DNA of 64,000 bases from NCBI RefSeq assembly GCF_932526225.1, contig NC_064045.1, forward strand, positions 992,001 to 1,056,000. Direction: 5' to 3'. The notes beneath the pieces were generated by a model, which searched no databases, had not been told where the DNA came from, and saw only the letters and a list, made by a program, of their open reading frames with translations. Every line of letters begins with the position of its first letter. Within the stretch, counting starts at the first letter, position 1. This document shows positions 23,206 to 35,027 of the stretch, in pieces. Origin of the DNA: Nematostella vectensis. Its lineage: Eukaryota; Cnidaria; Anthozoa; Actiniaria; Edwardsiidae. The translations under genes were made by a program, and so were the position numbers.

Positions 23206-24135
23206 CAATCCCTGCTTGCTAAAGTTAGAGCCTAGTGCACCACTGGAGTCCAATGGACTCCGAGAAATTTAAAAATTCATACTGCTAGTTTTCCCGCTGT
23301 TAATTTAACATATACCATTGTCTGGTCTTGCAAATAAATAATAAGAAATACTTTATACATTTCAATATATACAGAAATACTTTGTATATTAATATAATAT
23401 AAGAGTCTCCAGAGGGACTTTGAAGGCTATTCCAAAAATGTGCTTATTATACATGTACGACCTACTTTGGGTTTAGAAGTTTGTTAGAAGTCATTGAATA
23501 TCTTATTCGGTTTTGATTCTCTGGTGTACTGACTAGTCCTGGTGCAGGTGCCAATGGCCAGATTAGAAGAATTCTGGGCTCTTGTCAAAGTCGTATTCGT
23601 TTTTTATTTTTCGGTGTATTGAATAGTCCACATAGTGTTCTTTGTTGAAGGGAAGTCTCAAAACTTCTGGGTTGGACCGCATATGGTACTTCTAAGAGCC
23701 TCTCGAGAGAACAAGCCTTATCTAGATTTTTTTGGTCCGTCCTGTCACGCCCAGGGCATGCACAAACACGTGTGGGCCTCACCCCCCATCACTTTTGTAA
23801 TGGTCCCTCCTCCTTATCACAAGTCTGCTACTCATAACATTATGTGGTGTCATGGAGTAATGTACTCTTACATGAGAGAAAAAGCGTCTTTTGTTTTAAT
23901 TTTATATTGAAACCTGAGTCAACAGGTGTAAAGTGTATTAACACTAGCTTTACACCTGTAAAATATCAGCAACTACCTGTGATAGAAGTGGCTGGCGTAA
24001 AGACAGCTTGGCTTGCTTGAATCTCTGCGTTGTATTTGGATAGAACTAGTTCTTTGATCTCGAACGGGTAAAGGGGCCCATGCAGGTTATTTTTTTTCAC
24101 GATATACACCTTATAATTATAATTGATGTCCATCG
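23206..24135 (+). repeat. Satellite monomer M26, 930 bp
   Basis: Third unit of copy 3, like M21 (TTGCTAAAG). Confidence 0.97.
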
Positions 24136-25065
24136 CAATCCCTGCTTCCTAAAGTTAGAGCCTAGTGCACCACTGGAGTCCAATGGACTCCGAGAAATTT
24201 AAAAATTCATACTGCTAGTTTTGCCGCTGTTAATTTAACATATACCATTGTCTGGTCTTGCAAATAAATAATAAGAGATACTTTATACATTTCAATATAT
24301 ACAGAAATACTTTATATATTAATATAATATAAGAGTCTCCAGAGGGACTTTGAAGGCTGTTCCAAAAATGTGCTTATTATACATGTACGACCTACTTTGG
24401 GTTTAGAAGTTTGTGAGAAGTCATTGAATATCTTATTCGGTTTTGATTTATCTGGTGTACTGACTAGTCCTGGTGCAGGTGCCAATGGCCAGATTAGAAG
24501 AGTTCTGGGCTGTTGTCAAAGTCGTATTCGTTTTTTTATTTTTCGGTGTATTGAATAGTCCACATGGTGTTCTTTGTTAAAGAAAAGTCTCAAAACTTCT
24601 GGGTTGGACCGCATATGGTACTTCTAAGAGCCTCTCGAGAGAACCAGCCTTAACTAGATTTTTTTGGTCCGTCCTGTCACGCCCAGGGCATGCACAAACA
24701 CGTGTGGGCCGCACCCACCATCACTTTTGTAATGGTCCCTCTTCCTTATCACAAGTCTGGTACTCTTAACATTATGTGGTGTCATGGAGTAATGTACTCT
24801 TACATGAGAGAGAAAGCGTCTTTTGTTTTAATTTTATATTGAAACCTGTGTCAACAGGTGTAAAGTGTATTAACACTAGCTTTACACCTATAAAATATCA
24901 ACAACTATCTGTGATAGAAGTGGCTGGCGTAATGACAGCTTGGCTTGCTTGAATCTGTCTTGTATTTGGCTAGAACTAGTTCTTTGATTTTGAACGGGTA
25001 AAGGGGCCCATGCAGGTTATTTTTTTTCACGATATACACCTTATAATTATAATTGATGTCCATCG
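24136..25065 (+). repeat. Satellite monomer M27, 930 bp
   Basis: Fourth unit of copy 3, like M17, with private GGGCTGTTG. Confidence 0.97.
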
Positions 25066-25991
25066 CAATCCCTGCTTCCTAAAGTTAGAGCCTAGTGCAC
25101 CACTGTAGTCCAATGGACTCCGAGAAATTTAAAAATGCATACTGCTAGTTATGCCGCTGTTAATGTATCATATACCATTGTCTGGTCTCGCAAATAAATA
25201 ATAAGAGATACATTATATATTTCAATATATACAGAAATACTTTATATATTAATATAATATAAGAGTCTCCAGAGGGACTTTGAAGGCTGTTCCAAAACTG
25301 TGCTTATTATACATGTACGACCTACTTTGGGTTTAGAAGTTTGTGAGAAGTCATTGAATATCTTATTCGGTTTTGATTCTCTGGTTACTGACAAGTCCTG
25401 GTGCAGGTGCTAATGGCCAGATTAGAAGAGTTCTGGGCTCTTGTCAAAGTCGTATTCGTTTTTTTTTCTGTGTTTTGAATAGTCCACATGGTGTTCTTTG
25501 TTGAAGGGAAGTCTCAAAACTTCTGGGTTGGACCGCATGTGGTACTTCTAAGAGCCTCTCGAGAGAACAAGCCTTATCTAGATTTTTTTGGTCCGTCCTG
25601 TCACGCCCAGGGCATGCACAAACACGTGTGGGCACCAACCCCTATCACTTTTGTAATGGTCCTTCTTCCCTATCACAAGTCTGCTACTCATAACATTATG
25701 TGGTGTCATGGAGTAATGTACTCTAACATGAGACAGAAAGCGTCTTTTGTTTTAATTTTATATTGAAACCTGTGTCAACAGGTGTAAAGTGTATTAACAC
25801 TAGCTTTACACCTGTAAAATATCAGCAACTATCTGTGATAGAAGTGGCTGGCGTAATGACAGCTTGGCTTGCTTGAATCTCTGCCTTGTATTTGGCTAGA
25901 ACTAGTTCTTTGATCTCGAACGGGTAAAGGGGCCCATGCAGGTTAATTTTTTTCACGATATACACCTTATAATTATAATTGATGTCCATCG
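25066..25991 (+). repeat. Satellite monomer M28, 926 bp
   Basis: Fifth unit of copy 3, like M18 (GTAGTCC, GGTTAATTTTTTT). Confidence 0.97.
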
Positions 25992-26920
25992 CAATCCCTG
26001 CTTCCTAAAGTTAGAGCCTAGTGCACCACTGGAGTCTAATGGACTCCGAGAAATTTAAAAATGCATACTGCTAGTTATGCCGCTGTTAATTTATCATATA
26101 CCATTGTCTGGTCTCGCAAATAAATAATAAGAGATACATTATATATTTCAATATATACAGAAATACTTTATATATTAATATAATATAAGAGTCTCCAGAG
26201 GGACTTTGAAGGCTGTTCCAAAACTGTGCTTATTATACATGTACGACCTACTTTGGGTTTAGAAGTTTGTGAGAAGTCATTGAATATCTTATTCGGTTTT
26301 GATTCTCTGGTTACTGACAAGTCCTGGTGCAGGTGCCAATGGCCAGATTAGAAGAATTCTGGGCTCTTGTCAAAGTCGTATTCGTTTTTTATTTTTCGGT
26401 GTATTGAATAGTCCACATAGTGTTCTTTGTTGAAGGGAAGTCTCAAAACTTCTGGGTTGGACCGCATGTGGTACTTCTAAGAGCCTCTCGAGAGAACAAG
26501 CCTTATCTAGATTTTTTTGGTCCGTCCTGTCACGCCCAGGGCATGCACAAACACGTGTGGGCACCAACCCCTATCACTTTTGTAATGGTCCTTCTTCCCT
26601 ATCACAAGTCTGCTACTCATAACATTATGTGGTGTCATGGAGTAATGTACTCTAACATGAGACAGAAAGCGTCTTTTGTTTTAATTTTATATTGAAACCT
26701 GTGTCAACAGGTGTAAAGTGTATTAACACTAGCTTTACACCTGTAAAATATCAGCAACTATCTGTGATAGAAGTGGCTGGCGTAATGACAGCTTGGCTTG
26801 CTTGAATCTCTGCCTTGTATTTGGCTAGAACTAGTTCTTTGATCTCGAACGAGTAAAGGGGCCCATGCAGGTTATTTTTTTTCACGATATACACCTTATA
26901 ATTATAATTGATGTCCATCG
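25992..26920 (+). repeat. Satellite monomer M29, 929 bp
   Basis: The left end is like M19/M24. The right half has ACATAGTG, GCATGTGG, GAGACAG and GAACGAGTAAAG. It matches M64 and M69. The 697-bp duplication begins in its tail. Confidence 0.97.
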
Positions 26921-27494
26921 CAATCCCTGCTTCCTAAAGTTATAGCCTAGTGCACCACTGGATTTCAATGGACTCCGAGAAATTTAAAAATGCATACTGC
27001 TAGTTTTGCCGCTGTTAATTTAACGTATACCATTGTCTGGTCTTGCAAATAAATAATAAGAGATACTTTATACATTTCAATATATACAGAAATACTTTAT
27101 ATATTAATATAATATAAGAGTCTCCAGAGGGACTGTGAAGGCTGTTCCAAAAATGTGCTTATTATACATGTACGACCTACTTTGGGTTTGAAAGTTTGTG
27201 AGAAGTCATTGAATATCTTATTCGGTTTTGATTTATCTGGTGTACTGACTAGTCCTGGTGCAGGTGCCAATGGCCAGATTAGAAGAGTTCTGGGCTCTTG
27301 TCAAAGTCGTATTCGTTTTTTTATTTTTCGGTGTATTGAATAGTCCACATGGTGTTCTTTGTTAAAGGGAAGTCTCAAAACTTCTGGGTTGGACCGCATA
27401 TGGTACTTCTAAGAGCCTCTCGAGAGAACCAGCCTTATCTAGATTTTTTTGGTCCGTCCTGTCACGCCCAGGGCATGCACAAACACGTGTGGGC
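26798..27494 (+). repeat. 697-bp tandem duplication, first copy
   Basis: This segment runs from the tail of M29 through the first 574 bp of M30 and is followed directly by a second copy that I cannot tell apart by eye. The trinucleotide GGC lies at both edges (26795-26797 and 27492-27494), consistent with a microhomology-mediated event. It includes the marker GAACGAGTAAAG of the M29 tail, so the short unit M30 is a product of duplication rather than a simple deletion. Confidence 0.93.
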
Positions 27495-27617
27495 TTGCTT
27501 GAATCTCTGCCTTGTATTTGGCTAGAACTAGTTCTTTGATCTCGAACGAGTAAAGGGGCCCATGCAGGTTATTTTTTTTCACGATATACACCTTATAATT
27601 ATAATTGATGTCCATCG
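26921..27617 (+). repeat. Short satellite monomer M30, 697 bp
   Basis: The left part is like M1 and M31 up to GTGTGGGC (27494). The sequence then jumps to TTGCTTGAATC of an M29-type tail, so about 230 bp of a normal unit are absent, including the hairpin cluster. It is the junction product of the 697-bp duplication. Confidence 0.95.
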
Positions 27618-28191
27618 CAATCCCTGCTTCCTAAAGTTATAGCCTAGTGCACCACTGGATTTCAATGGACTCCGAGAAATTTAAAAATGCATACTGCTAG
27701 TTTTGCCGCTGTTAATTTAACGTATACCATTGTCTGGTCTTGCAAATAAATAATAAGAGATACTTTATACATTTCAATATATACAGAAATACTTTATATA
27801 TTAATATAATATAAGAGTCTCCAGAGGGACTGTGAAGGCTGTTCCAAAAATGTGCTTATTATACATGTACGACCTACTTTGGGTTTGAAAGTTTGTGAGA
27901 AGTCATTGAATATCTTATTCGGTTTTGATTTATCTGGTGTACTGACTAGTCCTGGTGCAGGTGCCAATGGCCAGATTAGAAGAGTTCTGGGCTCTTGTCA
28001 AAGTCGTATTCGTTTTTTTATTTTTCGGTGTATTGAATAGTCCACATGGTGTTCTTTGTTAAAGGGAAGTCTCAAAACTTCTGGGTTGGACCGCATATGG
28101 TACTTCTAAGAGCCTCTCGAGAGAACCAGCCTTATCTAGATTTTTTTGGTCCGTCCTGTCACGCCCAGGGCATGCACAAACACGTGTGGGC
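27495..28191 (+). repeat. 697-bp tandem duplication, second copy
   Basis: This second copy restores the normal monomer at its right end, where GTGTGGGC continues into CCCACCCACC as in M1 and M65. The equivalent place 31.5 kb downstream (M64-M65) has only one copy, so the duplication arose after, or was not carried into, that other segment. Confidence 0.93.
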
Positions 28192-28534
28192 CCCACCCAC
28201 CATCACTTTTGTAATGGTCCCTCTTCCTTATCACAAGTCTGGTACTCTTAACATGGAGTAATGTACTCTTACATGAGAGAGAAAGCGTCTTTTGTTTTAA
28301 TTTTATATTGAAACCTGTGTCAACAGGTGTAAAGTGTATTAACACTAGCTTTACACCTATAAAATATCAACAACTATCTGTGATAGAAGTGGCTGGCGTA
28401 ATGACAGCTTGGCTTGCTTGAATCTGTCTTGTATTTCGCTAGAACTAGTTCTTTGATCTCGAACGGGTAAAGGGGCCCATGCAGGTTATTTTTTTTCACG
28501 ATATACACCTTATAATTATAATTGATGTCCATCG
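27618..28534 (+). repeat. Satellite monomer M31, 917 bp
   Basis: The left part appears identical to M30. The right part has CCCCACCC, the 13-bp deletion (28252-28254), a TATAAAA tail and a private TATTTCGCTAG. Confidence 0.97.
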
Positions 28535-29463
28535 CAATCCCTGCTTCCTAAAGTTAGAGCCTAGTGCACCACTGGAGTCCAATGGACTCCGAGAAATTTA
28601 AAAATGCATACTGCTAGTTTTGCCGCTGTTAATTTATCATATACCATTGTCTGGTCTCGCAAATAAATAATAAGAGATACATTATATATTTCAATATATA
28701 CAGAAATACTTTATATATTAATATAATATAAGAGTCTCCAGAGGGACTTTGAAGGCTGTTCCAAAACTGTGCTTATTATACATGTACGACCTACTTTGAG
28801 TTTAGAAGTTTGTGAGAAGTCATTGAATATCTTATTCGGTTTTGATTCTCTGGTTACTGACAAGTCCTGGTGCAGGTGCTAATGGCCAGATTAGAAGAGT
28901 TCTGGGCTCTTGTCAAAGTCGTATTCGTTTTTTTTTTTTCTGTGTTTTGAATAATCCACATGGTGTTCTTTGTTGAAGGGAAGTCTCAAAACTTCTGGGT
29001 TGGACCGCATGTGGTACTTCTAAGAGCCTCTCGAGAGAACAAGCCTTATCTAGATTTTTTTGGTCCGTCCTGTCACGCCCAGGGCATGCACAAACACGTG
29101 TGGGCACCAACCCCTATCACTTTTGTAATGGTCCTTCTTCCCTATCACAAGTCTGCTACTCATAACATTATGTGGTGTCATGGAGTAATGTACTCTAACA
29201 TGAGAGAGAAAGCGTCTTTTGTTTTAATTTTATATTGAAACCTGAGTCAACAGGTGTAAAGTGTATTAACACTAGCTTTACACCTGTAAAATATCAGCAA
29301 CTACCTGTGATAGAAGTGGCTGGCGTAAAGACAGCTTGGCTTGCTTGAATCTCTGCCTTGTATTTGGATAGAACTAGTTCTTTGATCTCGAACGGGTAAA
29401 GGGGCCCATGCAGGTTATTTTTTTTCACGATATACACCTTATAATTATAATTGATGTCCATCG
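28535..29463 (+). repeat. Satellite monomer M32, 929 bp
   Basis: This has CTTTGAGTTTAG, a T12 tract and AATAATCC, all shared with M66 (T-tract length differs slightly). The tail has ACCTGAGTC, CTACCTG and TAAAGAC. Confidence 0.97.
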
Positions 29464-30393
29464 CAATCCCTGCTTCCTAAAGTTAGAGCCTAGTGCACCA
29501 CTGGAGTCCAATGGACTCCGAGAAATTTAAAAATTCATACTGCTAGTTTTGCCGCTGTTAATTTAACATATACCATTGTCTGGTGTTGCAAATAAATAAT
29601 AAGAGATACTTTATACATTTCAATATATACAGAAATACTTTATATATTAATATAATATAAGAGTCTCCAGAGGGACTTTGAAGGCTGTTCCAAAAATGTG
29701 CTTATTATACATGTACGACCTACTTTGGGTTTAGAAGTTTGTGAGAAGTCATTGAATATCTTATTCGGTTTTGATTTATCTGGTGTACTGACTAGTCCTG
29801 GTGCAGGTGCCAATGGCCAGATTAGAAGAGTTCTGGGCTCTTGTCAAAGTCGTATTCGTTTTTTATTTTTCGGTGTATTGAATAGTCCACATGGTGTTCT
29901 TTGTTAAAGGGAAGTCTCAAAACTTCTGGGTTGGACCGCATATGGTACTTCTAAGAGCCTCTCGAGAGAACCAGCCTTATCTAGATTTTTTTTGGTCCGT
30001 CCTGTCACGCCCAGGGCATGCACAAACACGTGTGGGCCGCACCCACCATCACTTTTGTAATGGTCCCTCTTCCTTATCACAAGTCTGGTACTCTTAACAT
30101 TATGTGGTGTCATGGAGTAATGTACTCTTACATGAGAGAGAAAGCGTCTTTTGTTTTAATTTTATATTGAAACCTGTGTCAACAGGTGTAAAGTGTATTA
30201 ACACTAGCTTTACACCTATAAAATATCAACAACTATCTGTGATAGAAGTGGCTGGCGTAATGACAGCTTGGCTTGCTTGAATCTGTCTTGTATTTGGCTA
30301 GAACTAGTTCTTTGATTTTGAACGGGTAAAGGGGCCCATGCAGGTTATTTTTTTTCACGATATACACCTTATAATTATAATTGATGTCCATCG
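29464..30393 (+). repeat. Satellite monomer M33, 930 bp
   Basis: This has GGTGTTGC, CCGCACCC, GATTTTGAACGG and a TATAAAA tail, matching M67. One extra T in AGATTTTTTTTGG explains its 1-bp greater length. Confidence 0.97.
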
Positions 30394-31320
30394 CAATCCC
30401 TGCTTCCTAAAGTTAGAGCCTAGTGCACCACTGGAGTCCAATGGACTCCGAGAAATTTAAAAATGCATACTGCTAGTTATGCCGCTGTTAATGTATCATA
30501 TACCATTGTCTGGTCTCGCAAATAAATAATAAGAGACACATTATATATTTCAATATATACAGAAATACTTTATATATTAATATAATATAAGAGTCTCCAG
30601 AGGGACTTTGAAGGCTGTTCCAAAACTGTGCTTATTATACATGTACGACCTACTTTGGGTTTAGAAGTTTGTGAGAAGTCATTGAATATCTTATTCGGTT
30701 TTGATTCTCTGGTTACTGACAAGTCCTGGTGCAGGTGCTAATGGCCAGATTAGAAGAGTTCTGGGCTCTTGTCAAAGTCGTATTCGTTTTTTTTTCTGTG
30801 TTTTGAATAGTCCACATGGTGTTCTTTGTTGAAGGGAAGTCTCAAAACTTCTGGGTTGGACCGCATGTGGTACTTCTAAGAGCCTCTCGAGAGAACAAGC
30901 CTTATCTAGATTTTTTTGGTCCGTCCTGTCACGCCCAGGGCATGCACAAACACGTGTGGGCACCAACCCCTATCACTTTTGTAATGGTCCTTCTTCCCTA
31001 TCACAAGTCTGCTACTCATAACATTATGTGGTGTCATGGAGTAATGTACTCTAACATGAGAGAGAAAGCGTCTTTTGTTTTCATTTTATATTGAAACCTG
31101 TGTCAACAGGTGTAAAGTGTATTAACACTAGCTTTACACCTGTAAAATATCAGCAACTATCTGTGATAGAAGTGGCTGGCGTAATGACAGCTTGGCTTGC
31201 TTGAATCTCTGCCTTGTATTTGGCTAGAACTAGTTCTTTGATCTCGAACGGGTAAAGGGGCCCATGCAGGTTATTTTTTTTTTACGATATACACCTTATA
31301 ATTATAATTGATGTCCATCG
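30394..31320 (+). repeat. Satellite monomer M34, 927 bp
   Basis: The left half is like M63/M68 (TAGTTATGCC, AATGTATCAT), with private AGAGACACATT. The right tail has TTTTCATTTT and T-tract 2 without the C, leading into the dimer region. It is a junction unit. Confidence 0.97.
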
Positions 31321-32247
31321 CAATCCCTACTTCCTAAAGTTAGAGCCTAGTGCACCACTGGAGTCCAATGGACTCCGTGAAATTTAAAAATGCATACCGC
31401 TAGTTTTGCCGCTGTTAATTTATCATATACCATTGTTTGGTCTCGCAAATAAATAATAAGAGATACATTATATATTTCAATATATACAGCAATACTTTAT
31501 ATGTTAATATAATATAAGAGTCTCCAGAGGGACTTTGAAGGCTGTTCCAAAACTGTGCTTATTATACATGTACGACCTACTTTGGGTTTAGAAGTTTGTG
31601 AGAAGTCAATGAATATCTTATTCGGTTTTGATTCTCTGGTTACTGACAAGTCCTTGTGCAGGTGCCAATGGCCAGATTAGAAGAATTCTGGGCTCTTGTC
31701 AAAGTCGTATTCGTTTTTTATTTTTCGGTGTATTGAATAGTCCACATAGTGTTCTTTGTTGAAGGGAAGTCTCAAAACTTTTGGGTTGGACCGCATATGG
31801 TACTTCTAAGAGCCTCTCGAGAGAACAAGCCTTATCTAGATTTTTTTGGTCCGTCCTGTCACGCCCAGGGCATGCACAAACACGTGAGGGCACCAGCCCC
31901 CATCACTTTTGTAATGGTCCTTCTTCCTTATCACAAGTCTGCTACTCATAACATTATGTGGTGTCATGGAGTAATGTACTCTTACATGAGAGAGAAAGCG
32001 TCTTTTGTTTTAATTTTATATTGAAACCTGTGTCAACAGGTGTAAAGTGTATTAACACTAGCTTTACACCTATAAAATATCAACAACTATCTGTGATAGA
32101 AGTGGCTGGCGTAATGACAGCTTGGCTTGCTTGAATCTGCCTTGTATTTGGCTAGAACTAGTTCTTTGATCTCGAACGGGTAAAGGGGCCCATGCAGGTT
32201 ATTTTTTTTCACGATATACACCTTATAATTATAATTGATGTCCATCG
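31321..32247 (+). repeat. Satellite monomer M35, 927 bp
   Basis: Same type as M4/M10 (CCTACTTCC, CTTGTGCAGG, GAGGGCACCAGC, TATAAAA tail). Confidence 0.97.
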
Positions 32248-33176
32248 CAATCCCTGCTTCCTAAAGTTAGAGCCTAGTGCACCACTGGAGTCCAATGGAC
32301 TCAGAGAAATTTAAAAATGCATACTGCTAGTTTTGCCGCTGTTAATTTATCATATACCATTGTCTGGTCTCGCAAATAAATAATAAGAGATACATTATAT
32401 ATTTCAATATATACAGAAATACTTTATATATTAATATAATATAAGAGTCTCCAGAGGGACTTTGAAGGCTGTTCCAAAACTGTGCTTATTATACATGTAC
32501 GACCTACTTTGGGTTTAGAAGTTTGTGAGAAGTCATTGAATATCTTATTCGGTTTTGATTCTCTGGTTACTGACAAGTCCTGGTGCAGGTGCTAATGGCC
32601 AGATTAGAAGAGTTCTGGGCTGCTGTCAAAGTCGTATTCGTTTTTTTTTTTTGGTGTTTTGAATAGTCCACATGGTGTTCTTTGTTGAAGGGAAGTCTCA
32701 AAACTTCTGGGTTGGACCGCATATGGTACTTCTAAGAGCCTCTCGAGAGAACAAGCCTTATCTAGATTTTTTTGGTCCGTCCTGTCACGCCCAGGGCATG
32801 CACAAACACGTGTGGGCACCAACCCCTATCACTTTTGTAATGGTCCTTCTTCCCTATCACAAGTCTGCTACTCATAACATTATGTGGTGTCATGGAGTAA
32901 TGTACTCTAACATGAGAGAGAAAGCGTCTTTTGTTTTCATTTTATATTGAAACCTGTGTCAACAGGTGTAAAGTGTATTAACACTAGCTTTACACCTGTA
33001 AAATATCAGCAACTATCTGTGATAGAAGTGGCTGGCGTAATGACAGCTTGGCTTGCTTGAATCTCTGCCTTGTATTTGGCTAGAACTAGTTCTTTGATCT
33101 CGAACGGGTAAAGGGGCCCATGCAGGTTATTTTTTTTTTACGATATACACCTTATAATTAAAATTGATGTCCATCG
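32248..33176 (+). repeat. Satellite monomer M36, 929 bp
   Basis: Same type as M5/M11. Private changes are GACTCAGAG and TTAAAATTGATG. Confidence 0.97.
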
Positions 33177-34103
33177 CAATCCCTACTTCCTAAAGTTAGA
33201 GCCTAGTGCACCACTGGAGTCCAATGGACTCCGTGAAATTTAAAAATGCATACCGCTAGTTTTGCCGCTGTTAATTTATCATATACCATTGTTTGGTCTC
33301 GCAAATAAATAATAAGAGATACATTATATATTTCAATATATACAGCAATACTTTATATGTTAATATAATATAAGAGTCTCCAGAGGGACTTTGAAGGCTG
33401 TTCCAAAACTGTGCTTATTATACATGTACGACCTACTTTGGGTTTAGAAGTTTGTGAGAAGTCAATGAATATCTTATTCGGTTTTGATTCTCTGGTTACT
33501 GACAAGTCCTGGTGCAGGTGCCAATGGCCAGATTAGAAGAATTCTGGGCTCTTGTCAAAGTCGTATTCGTTTTTTATTTTTCGGTGTATTGAATAGTCCA
33601 CATAGTGTTCTTTGTTGAAGGGAAGTCTCAAAACTTTTGGGTTGGACCGCATATGGTACTTCTAAGAGCCTCTCGAGAGAACAAGCCTTATCTAGATTTT
33701 TTTGGTCCGTCCTGTCACGCCCAGGGCATGCACAAACACGTGAGGGCACCAGCCCCCATCACTTTTGTAATGGTCCTTCTTCCTTATCACAAGTCTGCTA
33801 CTCATAACATTATGTGGTGTCATGGAGTAATGTACTCTTACATGAGAGAGAAAGCGTCTTTTGTTTTAATTTTATATTGAAACCTGTGTCAACAGGTGTA
33901 AAGTGTATTAACACTAGCTTTACACCTATAAAATATCAACAACTATCTGTGATAGAAGTGGCTGGCGTAATGACAGCTTGGCTTGCTTGAATCTGCCTTG
34001 TATTTGGCTAGAACTAGTTCTTTGATCTCGAACGGGTAAAGGGGCCCATGCAGGTTATTTTTTTTCACGATATACACCTTATAATTATAATTGATGTCCA
34101 TCG
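33177..34103 (+). repeat. Satellite monomer M37, 927 bp
   Basis: Same type as M35 but with CTGGTGCAGG. It has a TATAAAA tail. Confidence 0.97.
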
Positions 34104-35027
34104 CAATCCCTGCTTCCTAAAGTTAGAGCCTAGTGCACCACTGGAGTCCAATGGACTCCGAGAAATTTAAAAATGCATACTGCTAGTTTTGCCGCTGTTA
34201 ATTTATCATATACCATTGTCTGGTCTCGCAAATAAATAATAAGAGATACATTATATATTTCAATATATACAGAAATACTTTATATATTAATATAATATAA
34301 GAGTCTCCAGAGGGACTTTGAAGGCTGTTCCAAAACTGTGCTTATTATACATGTACGACCTACTTTGGGTTTAGAAGTTTGTGAGAAGTCATTGAATATC
34401 TTATTCGGTTTTGATTCTCTGGTTACTGACAAGTCCTGGTGCAGGTGCTAATGGCCAGATTAGAAGAGTTTTTAGCTCTTGTCAAAGTAGTATTCGTCTT
34501 TTTTTCGGTGTTTTGAATAGTCCACATGGTGTTCTTTGTTGAAGGGAAGTCTCAAAACTTCTGGGTTGGACCGCATGTGGTACTTCTAAGAGCCTCTCGA
34601 GAGAAAAAGCCTTATCTAGATTTTTTTGGTCCGTCCTGTCACGCCCAGGGCATGCACAAACACGTGTGGGCCGCACCCACCATCACTTTTGTAATGGTCC
34701 CTCTTCCTTATCACAAGTCTGGTACTCTTAACATTATGTGGTGTCATGGAGTAATGTACTCTTACATGAGAGAGAAAGCGTCTTTTGTTTTAATTTTATA
34801 TTGAAACCTGTGTCAACAGGTGTAAAGTGTATTAACACTAGCTTTACACCTATAAAATATCAACAACTATCTGTGATAGAAGTGGCTGGCGTAATAACAG
34901 CTTGGCTTGCTTGAATCTGCCTTGTATTTGGCTAGAACTAGTTCTTTGATCTCGAACGGGTAAAGGGGCCCATGCAGGTTATTTTTTTTCACGATATACA
35001 CCTTATAATTATAATTGATGTCCATCG
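34104..35027 (+). repeat. Satellite monomer M38, 924 bp
   Basis: This unit has several private changes: GAGTTTTTAGCTC, GTAGTATTCGTC, a short T7 tract, GAGAAAAAGCC and GTAATAACAG. The last is shared with M49. It has a CCGCACCC right half and a TATAAAA tail. Confidence 0.97.

Larger units (their letters stand above)
21344..25991 (+). repeat. Five-monomer higher-order repeat, copy 3 (M24-M28)
   Basis: The length is 4648 bp, with one extra T in the M24 T-tract. Private changes include CTCGAGAACAC and GTAAATTG in M25 and GGGCTGTTG in M27. The five-monomer pattern continues into the left part of M29, which starts like M19/M24, and switches near 26240 where M29 reads ACTTTGGG instead of ACTTTTGG. 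Confidence 0.96.
24370..30800 (+). repeat. Long-range duplicated segment, left copy
   Basis: The order M27-M28-M29-M30/31-M32-M33 and the left part of M34 reappears as M62-M63-M64-M65-M66-M67 and M68. The offset is 32241 bp before the 697-bp duplication and about 31544 bp after it. Rare shared markers include CTTTGAGTTTAG and AATAATCC (M32/M66), GATTTTGAACGG (M27, M33/M62, M67) and GGTTTGAAAG (M30, M31/M65). Edges are approximate. Confidence 0.88.
30816..34499 (+). repeat. 1856-bp dimer repeats (M34 right part to M38 left part)
   Basis: Two copies of a two-monomer unit lie in tandem with an offset of 1856 bp. One monomer carries CCTACTTCC, CCGTGAAA and GCATACCGC; its partner carries the common left half. 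They closely match M3-M6 and M9-M12, about 28.5 and 23.0 kb upstream, so the same dimer family occurs in three separate places. M35 has CTTGTGCAGG where M37 has CTGGTGCAGG. The right edge is approximate. Confidence 0.88.

Noticed and set aside
26921-27617. M30 as a simple internal deletion of about 230 bp
   Set aside because: Its tail carries M29 markers (GAATCTCTGCC, GAACGAGTAAAG) and the following unit repeats the same left part, so a 697-bp tandem duplication explains the data better.
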